Shown here in pieces: positions 16,521 through 24,293 of a stretch of 64,000 bases of DNA; position 1 is the stretch's first letter, and each line of letters starts with the position of its first letter. Source of the stretch: an uncultured Alistipes sp. (GTDB lineage: Bacteria; Bacteroidota; Bacteroidia; Bacteroidales; Rikenellaceae). The translations under genes and the position numbers were made by a program. The notes beneath the pieces were generated by a model that saw only the letters and a list, made by a program, of their open reading frames with translations, searched no databases and was not told the origin of the DNA. The stretch is from assembly GCA_947367255.1 (NCBI GenBank), contig CANBCZ010000001.1:1-64000 (forward strand), in the 5' to 3' direction.

Positions 16521-17816
16521 ATGAGAAAACTTGCAATATTTGCCATCTTGGTAACTCTCTGTGGTGCTGTTTCGGCGCAGAGGGTGCTTCGCAGTGAATT
16601 TACGCTCTACGATACTCGTGAGGATGCGCTCAAGTCAGACCACTCGCAGACGGTAAACCATATCCCGTTTGTGCCGAAGAGCAGCGGGGCTTTGGGTGCG
16701 CTCGAGATGTTTGAGATGGAGATTGATGTCCCTGCGTCGTGGAATGACTACAACACATATCTGCACCTCGAGAATATCCGCTCTGGCTACGATGTGGCGA
16801 TAAATGGTGCCGTTGCCTTCTCATCGGAGGATGGTATCACGCCGTCCGACTACTTTATCTCGCCACGCCTCAAGCAGGGTGCAAATAAGATTACGCTTAT
16901 CTCCCGTCCGTCGGCTTGTGCAGAACTTGACGAGGGGTTGCAAGTGCCTAAGGGTGAGCGATTTGCAAATTGTTATATCTTCGCGCAGCACCGCACAGGA
17001 ATCTACGATTTCGATGCGGCAATTGTTGTGGGTGACGATAAAAAATTGCACCTCGAACTCGACCTTATTGCCGACAATAGTTTCAACTTCGAGGAGACCA
17101 TTTCGCTCGGTTACGACATCTACACTCCCGAGAATAAGTTGGTCGATTATGCCGTTCGCGAGCTGACCGTTCCCGGTAGAAGTCGCGACACTCTCAAGGT
17201 GCGTGTCGATTTGGGCGCGGAGCTTCGATACCTCTGGAGCGCAAGCAAGCCGCAGCTCTACCGCTCAACCCTCTATGTTAAGCGAAGCGGTAAGCCGGTG
17301 GAGTATATTCCGCTCTATATCGGTGCGGGAAAGACAACCTTTACCGACGGTAAAATCTATCGTAACGGAACAGCGATAACTATCAAGAGCGCTGCCTATA
17401 ACTCTGCTAAAAACCGTACCGAGACCCGCAAGGAGATTCTTGCCCTTAAATCTAAGGGTATCAATACCTTAAAGCCCGACTCTCCGCAGCCGATATGGTT
17501 CTATGAACTCTGCGACAAACTCGGTATGTATGTCATCGAGCGCGCCTCGATAAATCCAGTCTCAAAGGGCGACGACCGTACCGTTGGCGGCACGCCGTCA
17601 AATAACCCCGCTCTGCTTGGCGAGTATCTCTCTCGTGTAAAGAGTATGTACTACCGCACCCGCAACCACGCCTGCGTCATCGCCTATACCCTCGGCGGTG
17701 AGAAGTCCGGCAACGGCTATTGTATGTATAAGGCATATCAGTGGCTTAAGGGGGTTGAGACGGAGCGACCAGTTATCTGTCTATCCGCTGCCGGCGAATG
17801 GAACACCGACTTTTGA
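16521..17816 (+). CDS. Secreted glycoside hydrolase family 2-like protein, short
   Basis: 431 aa with signal peptide (1-19, ending VSA-Q). The order resembles GH2: a jelly-roll sugar-binding region (about 50-170), an Ig-like domain (about 180-265), then the start of a TIM barrel (KEILALKSKGINTLKPD, FYELCDKLGMYVIERASINP, RTRNHACVIAYTLGGEKSGNG). E394 in LGGEKSG aligns with the GH2 acid/base glutamate. The chain stops about 37 residues later, before where the catalytic nucleophile would be. Typical GH2 enzymes exceed 600 aa. No frameshifted remainder follows; a nested hairpin overlaps the stop. It may bind carbohydrate without hydrolysing it. Confidence 0.7.
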   Translation: MRKLAIFAILVTLCGAVSAQRVLRSEFTLYDTREDALKSDHSQTVNHIPFVPKSSGALGALEMFEMEIDVPASWNDYNTYLHLENIRSGYDVAINGAVAFSSEDGITPSDYFISPRLKQGANKITLISRPSACAELDEGLQVPKGERFANCYIFAQHRTGIYDFDAAIVVGDDKKLHLELDLIADNSFNFEETISLGYDIYTPENKLVDYAVRELTVPGRSRDTLKVRVDLGAELRYLWSASKPQLYRSTLYVKRSGKPVEYIPLYIGAGKTTFTDGKIYRNGTAITIKSAAYNSAKNRTETRKEILALKSKGINTLKPDSPQPIWFYELCDKLGMYVIERASINPVSKGDDRTVGGTPSNNPALLGEYLSRVKSMYYRTRNHACVIAYTLGGEKSGNGYCMYKAYQWLKGVETERPVICLSAAGEWNTDF

Positions 17817-17938
17817 AGTGATAGCGGGGCACCTATCTCCGCTAACATATAAAATCAGCAAAGGGCAGTACGCACAAGTACAGCCCTTCGCTGTTTTATA
17901 TGCCGAGCGGAGTATCTGCCCCACTTTTGACAACAAAA
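17811..17938 (+). repeat. Nested hairpin element, copy 4 (type B)
   Basis: Starts 5 nt before the end of the upstream gene, across its stop codon. Outer TTTTG-AAGTG pairs with CACTT...CAAAA. Middle GGGGCA / TGCCCC and CTCCGCT / AGCGGAG. Inner CATATAAAA / TTTTATATG and GGGC / GCCC carry the apex GTAC-GCACAA-GTAC. Almost the same inner stem and right arm as the copy at 52310; the right arm ends CACTTTTGACAACAAAA like type A copies. Confidence 0.85.
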
Positions 17939-18018
17939 TGGGGTGCAAGATGTGTGTGTTTTACTGCAAAAGAGAGTGCGGGAATTAGCCAAAGGCTAAT
18001 AACTAAAAGTCAAAAGCG

Positions 18019-18061
18019 CTTAAAACTGTAATTTTTCATCATCGAAAATTGCAGTTTTAAG
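18019..18061 (+). other. 17-bp hairpin upstream of the acidic protein gene
   Basis: CTTAAAACTGTAATTTT (18019-18035) pairs with AAAATTGCAGTTTTAAG (18045-18061) with one G-T pair and a 9-nt loop. It ends 45 nt before the ATG at 18107 and is not followed by a T-run on the plus strand. The segment 17939-18018 holds no gene; it has an ATTAGCCAAAGGCTAAT palindrome near 17985. Possible 5' UTR element or terminator remnant. Confidence 0.5.
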
Positions 18062-18106
18062 TAAAAAATATTAAATTCGCAGATTAGAAAATACTACAGT
18101 GAAGAT

Positions 18107-19165
18107 ATGAATCTTAATCAAATTAAAGAGGAACTTCTGAGGGCTGCGGCGCTTGTTGAGGATTTTGGGGTAAATCATCTCGAGATTGATCGCGATGCAG
18201 CACTCAATAAAATTCGCCAAGCCTATGAGTCTCTGCGTTTTATGAGCGTCGAGCAGCTTTGTAAGGAGCCTGCACCATATGTAATGCCAACTCCCGAGGA
18301 GGAGGCTGAGCCAGAGGTTGAGGTGGAGTTTATTCTGCCACCATCAACAGAGGAAGAGGATATTGTGCTTGAAGACGAGCCGACAGAGCCGGAGGTTGAG
18401 TCGGAGGTCGAAGTCGAGCCGGAGCCCGTTGTTGAGGCTGAACCAGAACCCGAGCCTGAGTCAGAACCCGAGCCCGTTGTAGAGGTCGAGGAGGATTTTG
18501 ATATTGACGAGGCATTTGAGCCTGAGGAGGATGAGCCTGAGGCAGAACCCGAGCCTATTGTAGAGCCTGAGTCGGAGGTGGTATCTGAGCCTGAGCCTGA
18601 GGTGAAGAAGGTGGTTGTCGAGCCGTCGCTCTTTGGCGACTATGAGCCGATAGTAAAGCGTTCGACCCCGTCGCGTCGTAAGATTATGGCGCTCTATGAG
18701 GATGAGCCTGCACCTGCACCGAAGGTTGAACCGAAAGTGGAGCCAACACCTGCGCCCGTCGCAGAGTCTGCCCCTGTAGCAGAGCCCGAGCCAACACCAG
18801 CCCCTGCACCTGCACCCGTTGCAGAGCCGAAGGTGGAGCCGATTGTGGATAGCGAGAACAAGGTGTTGGGAGAGGTTATCACTCCGACAACAACTATTGC
18901 AGATACGATTACTCCCGTAGTGAGTGTAGCCGAGGATCGCCCTGTGGAGACACTGCGTGGTGCGATAAGTGTTGTGGACCGTTTTATGCTTATCAGAGAT
19001 CTGTTTGACGACGATGCTGCCCTCTATGAGCAGACGATGGATGAGTTGGAGAAGATGGACAACCTTGACGACTGCATTATCTACATTGCCGAGAACTTTG
19101 CTTGGCGTCCGTCGTCGGAGGGTGCTAAACTTATGATGGATCTGTTACAGCGCAAATTGGGATAG
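18107..19165 (+). CDS. Acidic Pro/Glu-rich protein with conserved ends
   Basis: 352 aa, cytoplasmic, no signal peptide. An N-terminal helical segment (1-60, QIKEELLRAAALVEDFGVN) and a C-terminal helical domain (about 283-352, VVDRFMLIRDLFDDDAALYEQ ... MMDLLQRKL) flank a long disordered linker of E-P repeats (EPEPEPESEPEP-like) and a second P-A-P-E tract. The linker is strongly acidic except for a basic patch near 180-195 (KRSTPSRRKIM). I do not recognise a named family, though the C-terminal block looks like a conserved Bacteroidota domain. One nt before rsmI, so in an operon with it. Function unknown. Confidence 0.85.
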   Translation: MNLNQIKEELLRAAALVEDFGVNHLEIDRDAALNKIRQAYESLRFMSVEQLCKEPAPYVMPTPEEEAEPEVEVEFILPPSTEEEDIVLEDEPTEPEVESEVEVEPEPVVEAEPEPEPESEPEPVVEVEEDFDIDEAFEPEEDEPEAEPEPIVEPESEVVSEPEPEVKKVVVEPSLFGDYEPIVKRSTPSRRKIMALYEDEPAPAPKVEPKVEPTPAPVAESAPVAEPEPTPAPAPAPVAEPKVEPIVDSENKVLGEVITPTTTIADTITPVVSVAEDRPVETLRGAISVVDRFMLIRDLFDDDAALYEQTMDELEKMDNLDDCIIYIAENFAWRPSSEGAKLMMDLLQRKLG

Positions 19166-19166
19166 T

Positions 19167-19889
19167 ATGGCAAAGTTGTATATTGTTCCTACGCCGATAG
19201 GAAATCTTGAAGATATAACGCTCAGGGCAATTCGTGTCTTGGAGGAGGTCGATTTTATCCTTGCCGAGGATACTCGCACCTCGTCGGTGCTTCTCAAGCA
19301 TCTGAATATCGAGAAGCCGTTGCGCTCGCACCACAAGTTCAACGAGCACGCGACAGTTCGTGCCGTAGCCGAGGCTATAGAGGCGGGCAGAAATGTGGCG
19401 CTTATCTCCGATGCTGGTACTCCGGGTATCTCTGACCCCGGATTTCTGCTTGTGCGTACCTGTGTAGAGGAGGGTATAGAGGTTGAGACGCTCCCGGGTG
19501 CTACAGCCTGCATACCTGCGCTTGTGCAGAGTGGATTTCCATGTGACCGCTTCTGCTTCGAGGGCTTTCTACCGCAGAAGAAGGGTCGTATGAAGCGCCT
19601 TATGGAGCTTGCGGAGGAGAGTCGCACAATAGTATTTTACGAATCTCCGTTCCGTGTTGTAAAGTGCCTTGAGCAGCTTGCCGAGGTCTTTGGCGCGGAG
19701 CGTAGGGTAGCTGTATCGCGTGAGCTGACAAAGAAGTTCGAGCAGACTGTGCGTGGCACACTTGCCGAGGTTATTGCACACTTCAAGTCGCAGCAACCAA
19801 AGGGCGAGTTTGTCATTGTCCTTGCAGGAAAGGGGCTTAAAAATAGGGCTGTAGAGGCTGAAGAGGAGCAGATAGAGGATTATGAGTAG
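19167..19889 (+). CDS. rsmI: 16S rRNA (cytidine1402-2'-O)-methyltransferase
   Basis: 240 aa, tetrapyrrole-methylase fold. LYIVPTPIGNLEDITLRA at the N-terminus, FILAEDTRTSSVLLKH, and ALISDAGTPGISDPGFLLVRTC are the RsmI family signatures for SAM binding. The enzyme 2'-O-methylates C1402 in the ribosomal decoding centre. Slightly short of the E. coli protein (286 aa) because it lacks the C-terminal extension, as in many Bacteroidota. It overlaps the following acyltransferase gene by 8 nt. Confidence 0.95.
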   Translation: MAKLYIVPTPIGNLEDITLRAIRVLEEVDFILAEDTRTSSVLLKHLNIEKPLRSHHKFNEHATVRAVAEAIEAGRNVALISDAGTPGISDPGFLLVRTCVEEGIEVETLPGATACIPALVQSGFPCDRFCFEGFLPQKKGRMKRLMELAEESRTIVFYESPFRVVKCLEQLAEVFGAERRVAVSRELTKKFEQTVRGTLAEVIAHFKSQQPKGEFVIVLAGKGLKNRAVEAEEEQIEDYE

Positions 19890-20826
19890 TTACAAAGAGG
19901 GTAAGATGAGTTTCGGGGCGCGTGCGCTCTGGGTGTTGTGCCGCGCTGTGGCTATAACACCCAGTTGGTTTCACTACGGCTGTCTGGGTGGACTCGTCTA
20001 CTTTGTTATGCGATATCTTGTGCGCTACCGTCGCAAACTTATCATCGCGCAGCTTACAACATCATTTCCCGAGAAGAGCAAAGAGGAGATTGCGGCTATA
20101 TGTAACGACTACTACCACACCCTTGCCCAGACCGTTATAGGAACGATGACCCTTGCCGGTATGAGTATGGAGAAGCGTCTGCAGGTGCTCGATGTGACCC
20201 TCTCGGATGAGGTACGAAAGGTTGTTGAGGGTCGCGACTTTGTCTATATGTCGTCGCACCACAACTTCTGGGAGTTTGCGCAGTTCTCGGGCTTGAGGTT
20301 TGAGAAACATCTGACAATATTTGCCTATCATCCGCTCTCAAACAAGGTGTGGGATGAACTCTACTACCATCTGCGCGTCAGCAAGGATGGTCTTCCCATT
20401 CCGAGCAGTCAGCTGATACGCTTCTTCCTCGAACATCGCCAGAGTGGTGTGGATGGCAAGCGTATGCTCTTGGGTCTTATTGCCGACCAAAATGCCGCAC
20501 CAAAGGGGGAGGTGCATTGGTATAACTTCTTGAATCGCCCGACAATATTCTTCGAGGGTGGCGAACAACTTGCGCTGAAGTTTCATCTGCCGGTGCTCTA
20601 CCTCGGTATGAGCTATGTCGCTCCGGGCAGATATAAGGGCGAGATAACTCTGCTCTATGATGGAGATGAGCAGGTCGAGAAGCACGAGATTACCGAGCGA
20701 TATGTTCGTCAGCTGGAGCGCGATATCCTCCGCGAGCCGTCGCGTTGGATGTGGTCGCACCGTCGTTGGAAGTTCTATCCGGATCCCGAGACGGGCGAGC
20801 TGAGATGCAATAGAAAGGGTATGTAA
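19882..20826 (+). CDS. Lysophospholipid/lipid A acyltransferase family protein
   Basis: 314 aa of the LpxL/HtrB (LABLAT) family. One N-terminal membrane segment (about 20-42), the catalytic block YMSSHHNFWEFAQFSG (the usual HxxxxE/D), and GLIADQNAAPKGEVHWYNFLNRPTIFFEGGEQLALKF, which is the family's substrate-site region. The protein transfers acyl chains to lipid A precursors or related lipids at the inner membrane. The start overlaps rsmI by 8 nt; an alternative ATG at 19906 would keep all motifs. Followed 2 nt later by glycosyltransferases, which suggests an envelope-glycolipid operon. Confidence 0.9.
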   Translation: MSSYKEGKMSFGARALWVLCRAVAITPSWFHYGCLGGLVYFVMRYLVRYRRKLIIAQLTTSFPEKSKEEIAAICNDYYHTLAQTVIGTMTLAGMSMEKRLQVLDVTLSDEVRKVVEGRDFVYMSSHHNFWEFAQFSGLRFEKHLTIFAYHPLSNKVWDELYYHLRVSKDGLPIPSSQLIRFFLEHRQSGVDGKRMLLGLIADQNAAPKGEVHWYNFLNRPTIFFEGGEQLALKFHLPVLYLGMSYVAPGRYKGEITLLYDGDEQVEKHEITERYVRQLERDILREPSRWMWSHRRWKFYPDPETGELRCNRKGM

Positions 20827-20828
20827 CG

Positions 20829-21839
20829 ATGAATAGTGTAGCTGTAGTTATACTCAATTACAATGGCGAGGAGCACCTCAAACGCTTTCTGCCGTCTGTT
20901 GTGGCGGGGAGTAGTGGGGCTGATATTGTCGTTGCCGACAATGGCTCGACAGATGGCTCACTGAGGCTGTTGGATGCTGAGTTTCCTACGGTGAAAAAGG
21001 TCGTTCTTGATAAGAATTATGGTTTTGCCGAGGGCTATAATCGTGCCTTGGCAGCACTCGACGGCTACCAATATTGCGTGCTGCTCAATTCGGATGTGGA
21101 GACTCCGCAGGGCTGGCTTGCTCCGCTTATTGAGCTGCTCGATGCCGATAGCTCGGTGGCAGTTGTAGGTCCGAAGATACTGAGTGTCGCTGAACGGGAT
21201 AGGTTCGAGTATGCAGGTGCTGCGGGAGGATTTATCGACTACTTGGGTTACCCCTTCTGCCGCGGTCGTATACTCTCGACAACAGAGGTCGATAGTGGTC
21301 AGTATGACGACTGTCGCGAAGTGTTCTGGGTCAGTGGTGCTGCATTCTGCGTAAGACGAGAGGTATATTTGGCTTTGGGTGGTCTGTGTGGCGACTTCTT
21401 CGCCCATATGGAGGAGATAGACCTCTGCTGGCGTATGCAGCTTGCGGGGTGGAAGATTATGGTTGAGCCGCGTAGTAAAGTATACCACCTTGGCGGAGGT
21501 ACGCTGCAGAGCAACTCGCCGCGCAAGATATTTTTCAACCACCGCAACAATCTGGCAATGCTCTTCCGTTGTGCAACGCCGTTGCAGCGAGTTGTCGTAG
21601 CTATTGTGCGACCTCTCCTTGACCTTGCTGCGGCAATGAGCTACGCCCTGAAGGGGAATAAGGAGGGTGCGCGCGCCGTCTTTGCGGCGTGGAGGGACTT
21701 TATCCGTTGGCACAGACGACTCTCTGCCGAGCGTAGAGAGATTAGAGGCGGCGCAAAGTGTGAGTCGCGCTATATATATAAAGGTATGATAGTGGTGCGC
21801 GCTATCTTTGGTAAGAGAAAATTTGAAAATATGATGTGA
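20829..21839 (+). CDS. Glycosyltransferase family 2
   Basis: 336 aa GT-A fold. VVILNYNGEEHLKRFLPSV at the N-terminus, VADNGSTDGSL for nucleotide-sugar binding, LLNSDVE as the DxD-like metal motif, and WVSGAAFCVRREVYLALGG with EIDLCWRMQLAGWKI, the ED-x-D type acceptor block. It resembles rhamnosyltransferase-like members of GT2. The C-terminal hydrophobic stretch about 250-280 could associate with membrane. It transfers sugars onto a surface polysaccharide or lipid; acceptor unknown. Spaced 2 nt from genes on both sides. Confidence 0.9.
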   Translation: MNSVAVVILNYNGEEHLKRFLPSVVAGSSGADIVVADNGSTDGSLRLLDAEFPTVKKVVLDKNYGFAEGYNRALAALDGYQYCVLLNSDVETPQGWLAPLIELLDADSSVAVVGPKILSVAERDRFEYAGAAGGFIDYLGYPFCRGRILSTTEVDSGQYDDCREVFWVSGAAFCVRREVYLALGGLCGDFFAHMEEIDLCWRMQLAGWKIMVEPRSKVYHLGGGTLQSNSPRKIFFNHRNNLAMLFRCATPLQRVVVAIVRPLLDLAAAMSYALKGNKEGARAVFAAWRDFIRWHRRLSAERREIRGGAKCESRYIYKGMIVVRAIFGKRKFENMM

Positions 21840-21840
21840 T

Positions 21841-22554
21841 ATGAGAAAACTTGTAATTATTCCGACCTATAACGAGAAGGAAAATGTCTCTGCGATGATT
21901 GACAAGGTGCTCTCGTTGGATGGAGAGTTTAATATGCTCTTTGTCGATGACGGTTCGCCCGATGGTACTGCCGATATTATCCGTGAGCGACAGAAGGGTT
22001 GTCCGGAGCGTATCAACCTTATCTGCCGCAGTGGCAAGCTGGGTCTTGGTACAGCTTATATCGCAGGTTTCAAGTGGGCACTTGATGCGGGATATGACCT
22101 TATTTTCGAGATGGATTGCGACTTCTCGCACAACCCTGACGACCTGCTGCGCCTCACTGCACGCCTTGAGAACGATGCCGATGTGGTTATCGGCTCGAGA
22201 TATGTAAAGGGTGTGAATGTGGTGAATTGGCCTCTCGGTCGCTTGCTGATGAGCTACTTCGCATCGAAGTATGTCAAGATTGTAACAGGTATGCCTGTCT
22301 GTGATGCTACGGCAGGATTTGTCGGCTATAAGGCAGAGGTGCTGCGAAAGATTAACCTCGACCATGTGCAGATGGTCGGCTACGGTTTCCAGATAGAGAT
22401 GAAATATACCGCGTGGAAGCACGGTTTCCGTATTGCCGAGGAGTCGATTATCTTTATCGACCGCTTTGCAGGTACTTCGAAGATGTCGAGTGGTATCTTT
22501 GGTGAGGCATTTTTTGGGGTGCTGAAGTTACCGTTCCGTAATGTAACGAAGTAA
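21841..22554 (+). CDS. Polyprenol monophosphomannose synthase-like glycosyltransferase
   Basis: 237 aa GT2 enzyme of the DPM1 type. IIPTYNEKENV, VDDGSPDGTADIIRE, and EMDCDFSHNPDDL (metal/nucleotide motif) are diagnostic. VIGSRYVKG and NWPLGRLLMSYFASKYVKIVTGMPVCDATAGFVGYK complete the family pattern. It would transfer a sugar, usually mannose, from GDP-sugar to a polyprenyl phosphate at the inner membrane. No C-terminal membrane helices, as in the soluble catalytic type. Last gene of the operon, followed at once by a terminator. Confidence 0.92.
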   Translation: MRKLVIIPTYNEKENVSAMIDKVLSLDGEFNMLFVDDGSPDGTADIIRERQKGCPERINLICRSGKLGLGTAYIAGFKWALDAGYDLIFEMDCDFSHNPDDLLRLTARLENDADVVIGSRYVKGVNVVNWPLGRLLMSYFASKYVKIVTGMPVCDATAGFVGYKAEVLRKINLDHVQMVGYGFQIEMKYTAWKHGFRIAEESIIFIDRFAGTSKMSSGIFGEAFFGVLKLPFRNVTK

Positions 22555-22559
22555 AAAAA

Positions 22560-22583
22560 GGGAGGCAATCGCCTCCCTTTTTT
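22560..22583. terminator. Bidirectional terminator
   Basis: GGGAGGC-AATC-GCCTCCC followed by T6 on the plus strand, preceded by A7 so that the minus strand also gets a T-run. It separates two convergent transcription units (glycosyltransferase operon and yebC). Confidence 0.9.
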
Positions 22584-22602
22584 GCTTTATGTCAGTCTTG
22601 GA

Positions 22603-23325
22603 CTACTCCTCCTCTACCTCAGCCATTGTGTGGTAAACGTTTACAACGTCGTCATCCTCCTCGAGCTTCTCTACGAGCTTCTCAACAGCCTCGCGAGCCT
22701 CTGCGTCGAGCTCCTTTGTGTCAGTTGGGATACGAACACCCTCACCTGATACGATCTCGTAACCCTGATCGTCAAGCCACTTCTGGATAGCACCGAATGC
22801 CTCGTAAGCTGCATATACGGTAATGCCGTCCTCCTCAGCGTAGAACTCATCTACACCAAGGTCGATCATCTCGAGCTCGAGCTCCTCAGGATCTACACCC
22901 TCAGCCTTGAACTTGAATACACACTTGTGCTCGAACATAAATGCCACGCTACCTGAGTTACCAAGGCTACCGCCGCACTTGTTGAAATACATACGAACGC
23001 TCGCTACAGTACGGTTTGTATTGTCAGTAGCAGTCTCAACGAGGAATGCTACGCCGTGAGGACCATAACCCTCATATACAACCTCCTTGTAATCAGCTGC
23101 ATCCTTGTCGGTTGCACGCTTGATTGCACGCTCAACATTCTCCTTAGGCATATTCTCAGCCTTCGCATTCTGCATCAGGATTCGAAGACGAGTGTTAGCC
23201 GACGGATCAGAACCACCTGCCTTAACTGCAATCTCAATCTCCTTACCAAGTTTAGTGAAGACGCGAGCCATATGACCCCAACGCTTCATCTTTCGCGCTT
23301 TACGATACTCAAAAGCTCTTCCCAT
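22603..23325 (-). CDS. yebC: YebC/PmpR family protein
   Basis: 240 aa. MGRAFEYRKARKMKRWGHMARVFTKLGKEIEIAVKAGGSDPSANTRLR at the N-terminus is the family hallmark, followed by the acidic domain (EELELEMIDLGVDEFYAEED). Members were described as DNA-binding regulators and, more recently, as ribosome-associated factors that ease stalling at proline runs. Full length. Its minus-strand -7 element TAACTTTG sits at 23366-23373. Confidence 0.95.
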   Translation of the reverse strand: MGRAFEYRKARKMKRWGHMARVFTKLGKEIEIAVKAGGSDPSANTRLRILMQNAKAENMPKENVERAIKRATDKDAADYKEVVYEGYGPHGVAFLVETATDNTNRTVASVRMYFNKCGGSLGNSGSVAFMFEHKCVFKFKAEGVDPEELELEMIDLGVDEFYAEEDGITVYAAYEAFGAIQKWLDDQGYEIVSGEGVRIPTDTKELDAEAREAVEKLVEKLEEDDDVVNVYHTMAEVEEE

Positions 23326-23365
23326 AATTGCTATATATTTTGTTATTTTTTTGATTTCCAGACCG

Positions 23366-23402
23366 CAAAGTTATAAAAAAGTTGGTAATTTTCTTAACTT
23401 TG
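23366..23402. promoter_or_regulatory. Divergent -7 elements of yebC and the threonylcarbamoyl-AMP synthase gene
   Basis: Minus-strand TAACTTTG (23366-23373) faces yebC, and plus-strand TAACTTTG (23395-23402) lies 26 nt before the ATG at 23428. Both match TAnnTTTG exactly; neither has a clear TTG at standard spacing. Confidence 0.5.
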
Positions 23403-23427
23403 CACTAAAATAGTAAATATTTTCGAT

Positions 23428-23991
23428 ATGGATAGAGAAATAGCTCTTGCACTTGAGGTGCTCCGCAGTGGCGGAATTATACTTTACCCGACCGATACAG
23501 TCTGGGGAATTGGTTGCGATGCTACAAATGCCGAGGCGGTGCAGAAGATTTATGACCTTAAGAGGAGTGCCGACAAAAAGTCGATGCTTGTCCTCTGTAA
23601 GGATGCCGATATGGTTGTCCGCTATGTCAATAAGGCTCCGGGTATCGCCTTTGAGGTGATGGAGATGGCGACAAAACCACTCACCCTTATCCTTCCGGGT
23701 GCATCGGGCGTGGCGGCAAACCTTATCCCGGAGGAGGGAACCCTCGGCGTGCGTGTGCCTAACCACGAGTTCTGCCAAAAACTGCTCTACAAGTTCGGCA
23801 AACCTATCGTCTCAACTTCGGCAAATATCTCCGGCGAAAAGACCCCGAAGAAGGTCGCCGAGATCTCTAAAGAGATCCTCGAGGGTGTAGATTTTGTCGT
23901 AAATCCTCGTTTTCAGGGTCGCCCAACAGGACAGCCAAGCTCCATTATTGCCTTTGGGGAGGATTGTCAGGTGACCATTATCCGCCCGTAG
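23428..23991 (+). CDS. L-threonylcarbamoyladenylate synthase (Sua5/YrdC family)
   Basis: 187 aa. GGIILYPTDTVWGIGCDATNAEAVQKIYDLKRSADKKSMLVL covers the family's substrate-binding cleft, and GTLGVRVPNH plus STSANISGEKTP are further signatures. The enzyme makes threonylcarbamoyl-AMP from Thr, bicarbonate and ATP, the first step in t6A37 tRNA modification. It is the short form without a C-terminal Sua5 domain. Monocistronic; its stop codon's last base begins a nested hairpin. Confidence 0.94.
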   Translation: MDREIALALEVLRSGGIILYPTDTVWGIGCDATNAEAVQKIYDLKRSADKKSMLVLCKDADMVVRYVNKAPGIAFEVMEMATKPLTLILPGASGVAANLIPEEGTLGVRVPNHEFCQKLLYKFGKPIVSTSANISGEKTPKKVAEISKEILEGVDFVVNPRFQGRPTGQPSSIIAFGEDCQVTIIRP

Positions 23992-24116
23992 TTTTTGCGT
24001 GAAAAGGCAGCATTAGCTGCACATCCCTTAAATCCCCGAATGGGACGTACGTTCAGTACTACCCATCCGGGGATTTTTCGCGATGCACACCTACTACTAC
24101 CTTTTGACGCAAAAAC
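23991..24116 (+). repeat. Nested hairpin element, copy 5
   Basis: Left arm GTTTTTGCGTGAAAAGG (23991-24007) and right arm CCTTTTGACGCAAAAAC (24100-24116) pair at 16 of 17 positions. A small GCAGC-ATTA-GCTGC hairpin follows the left arm. The inner stem AAATCCCCGAATGGG / CCCATCCGGGGATTT carries the apex GTAC-GTTCA-GTAC and ends in T5. The arms use GCGT/ACGC where other copies use GTCGT/ACGAC, a matched change on both sides. Confidence 0.9.
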
Positions 24117-24293
24117 GGAAGTCGGACTTTTTATGCCGAGCGGAGTATCTGCCCCGCTCTGACAACAAAATTGGTAATCGTAATACTACCTTTTGACGCA
24201 AAAACGGATGTCACTTTGATTACCCACAGCAAAGAGTTGGTGTAGTGCAATAAATAGCCAAAAAAATACTATCTTTGTGTAAATTTTAGCACA
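24117..24293 (+). repeat. Broken hairpin arms between copy 5 and the PEGA gene
   Basis: TATGCCGAGCGGAGTATCTGCC onward (24132-24171, shown in part) is a right arm of type B without its left arm. Then 24185-24212 repeats 24096-24123 (ACTACCTTTTGACGCAAAAA...) with one mismatch. So pieces of two element types are stacked. The remainder to 24293 holds the -7 element TATCTTTG (24270-24277), 16 nt before the next ATG, and nothing else recognisable. Confidence 0.75.
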
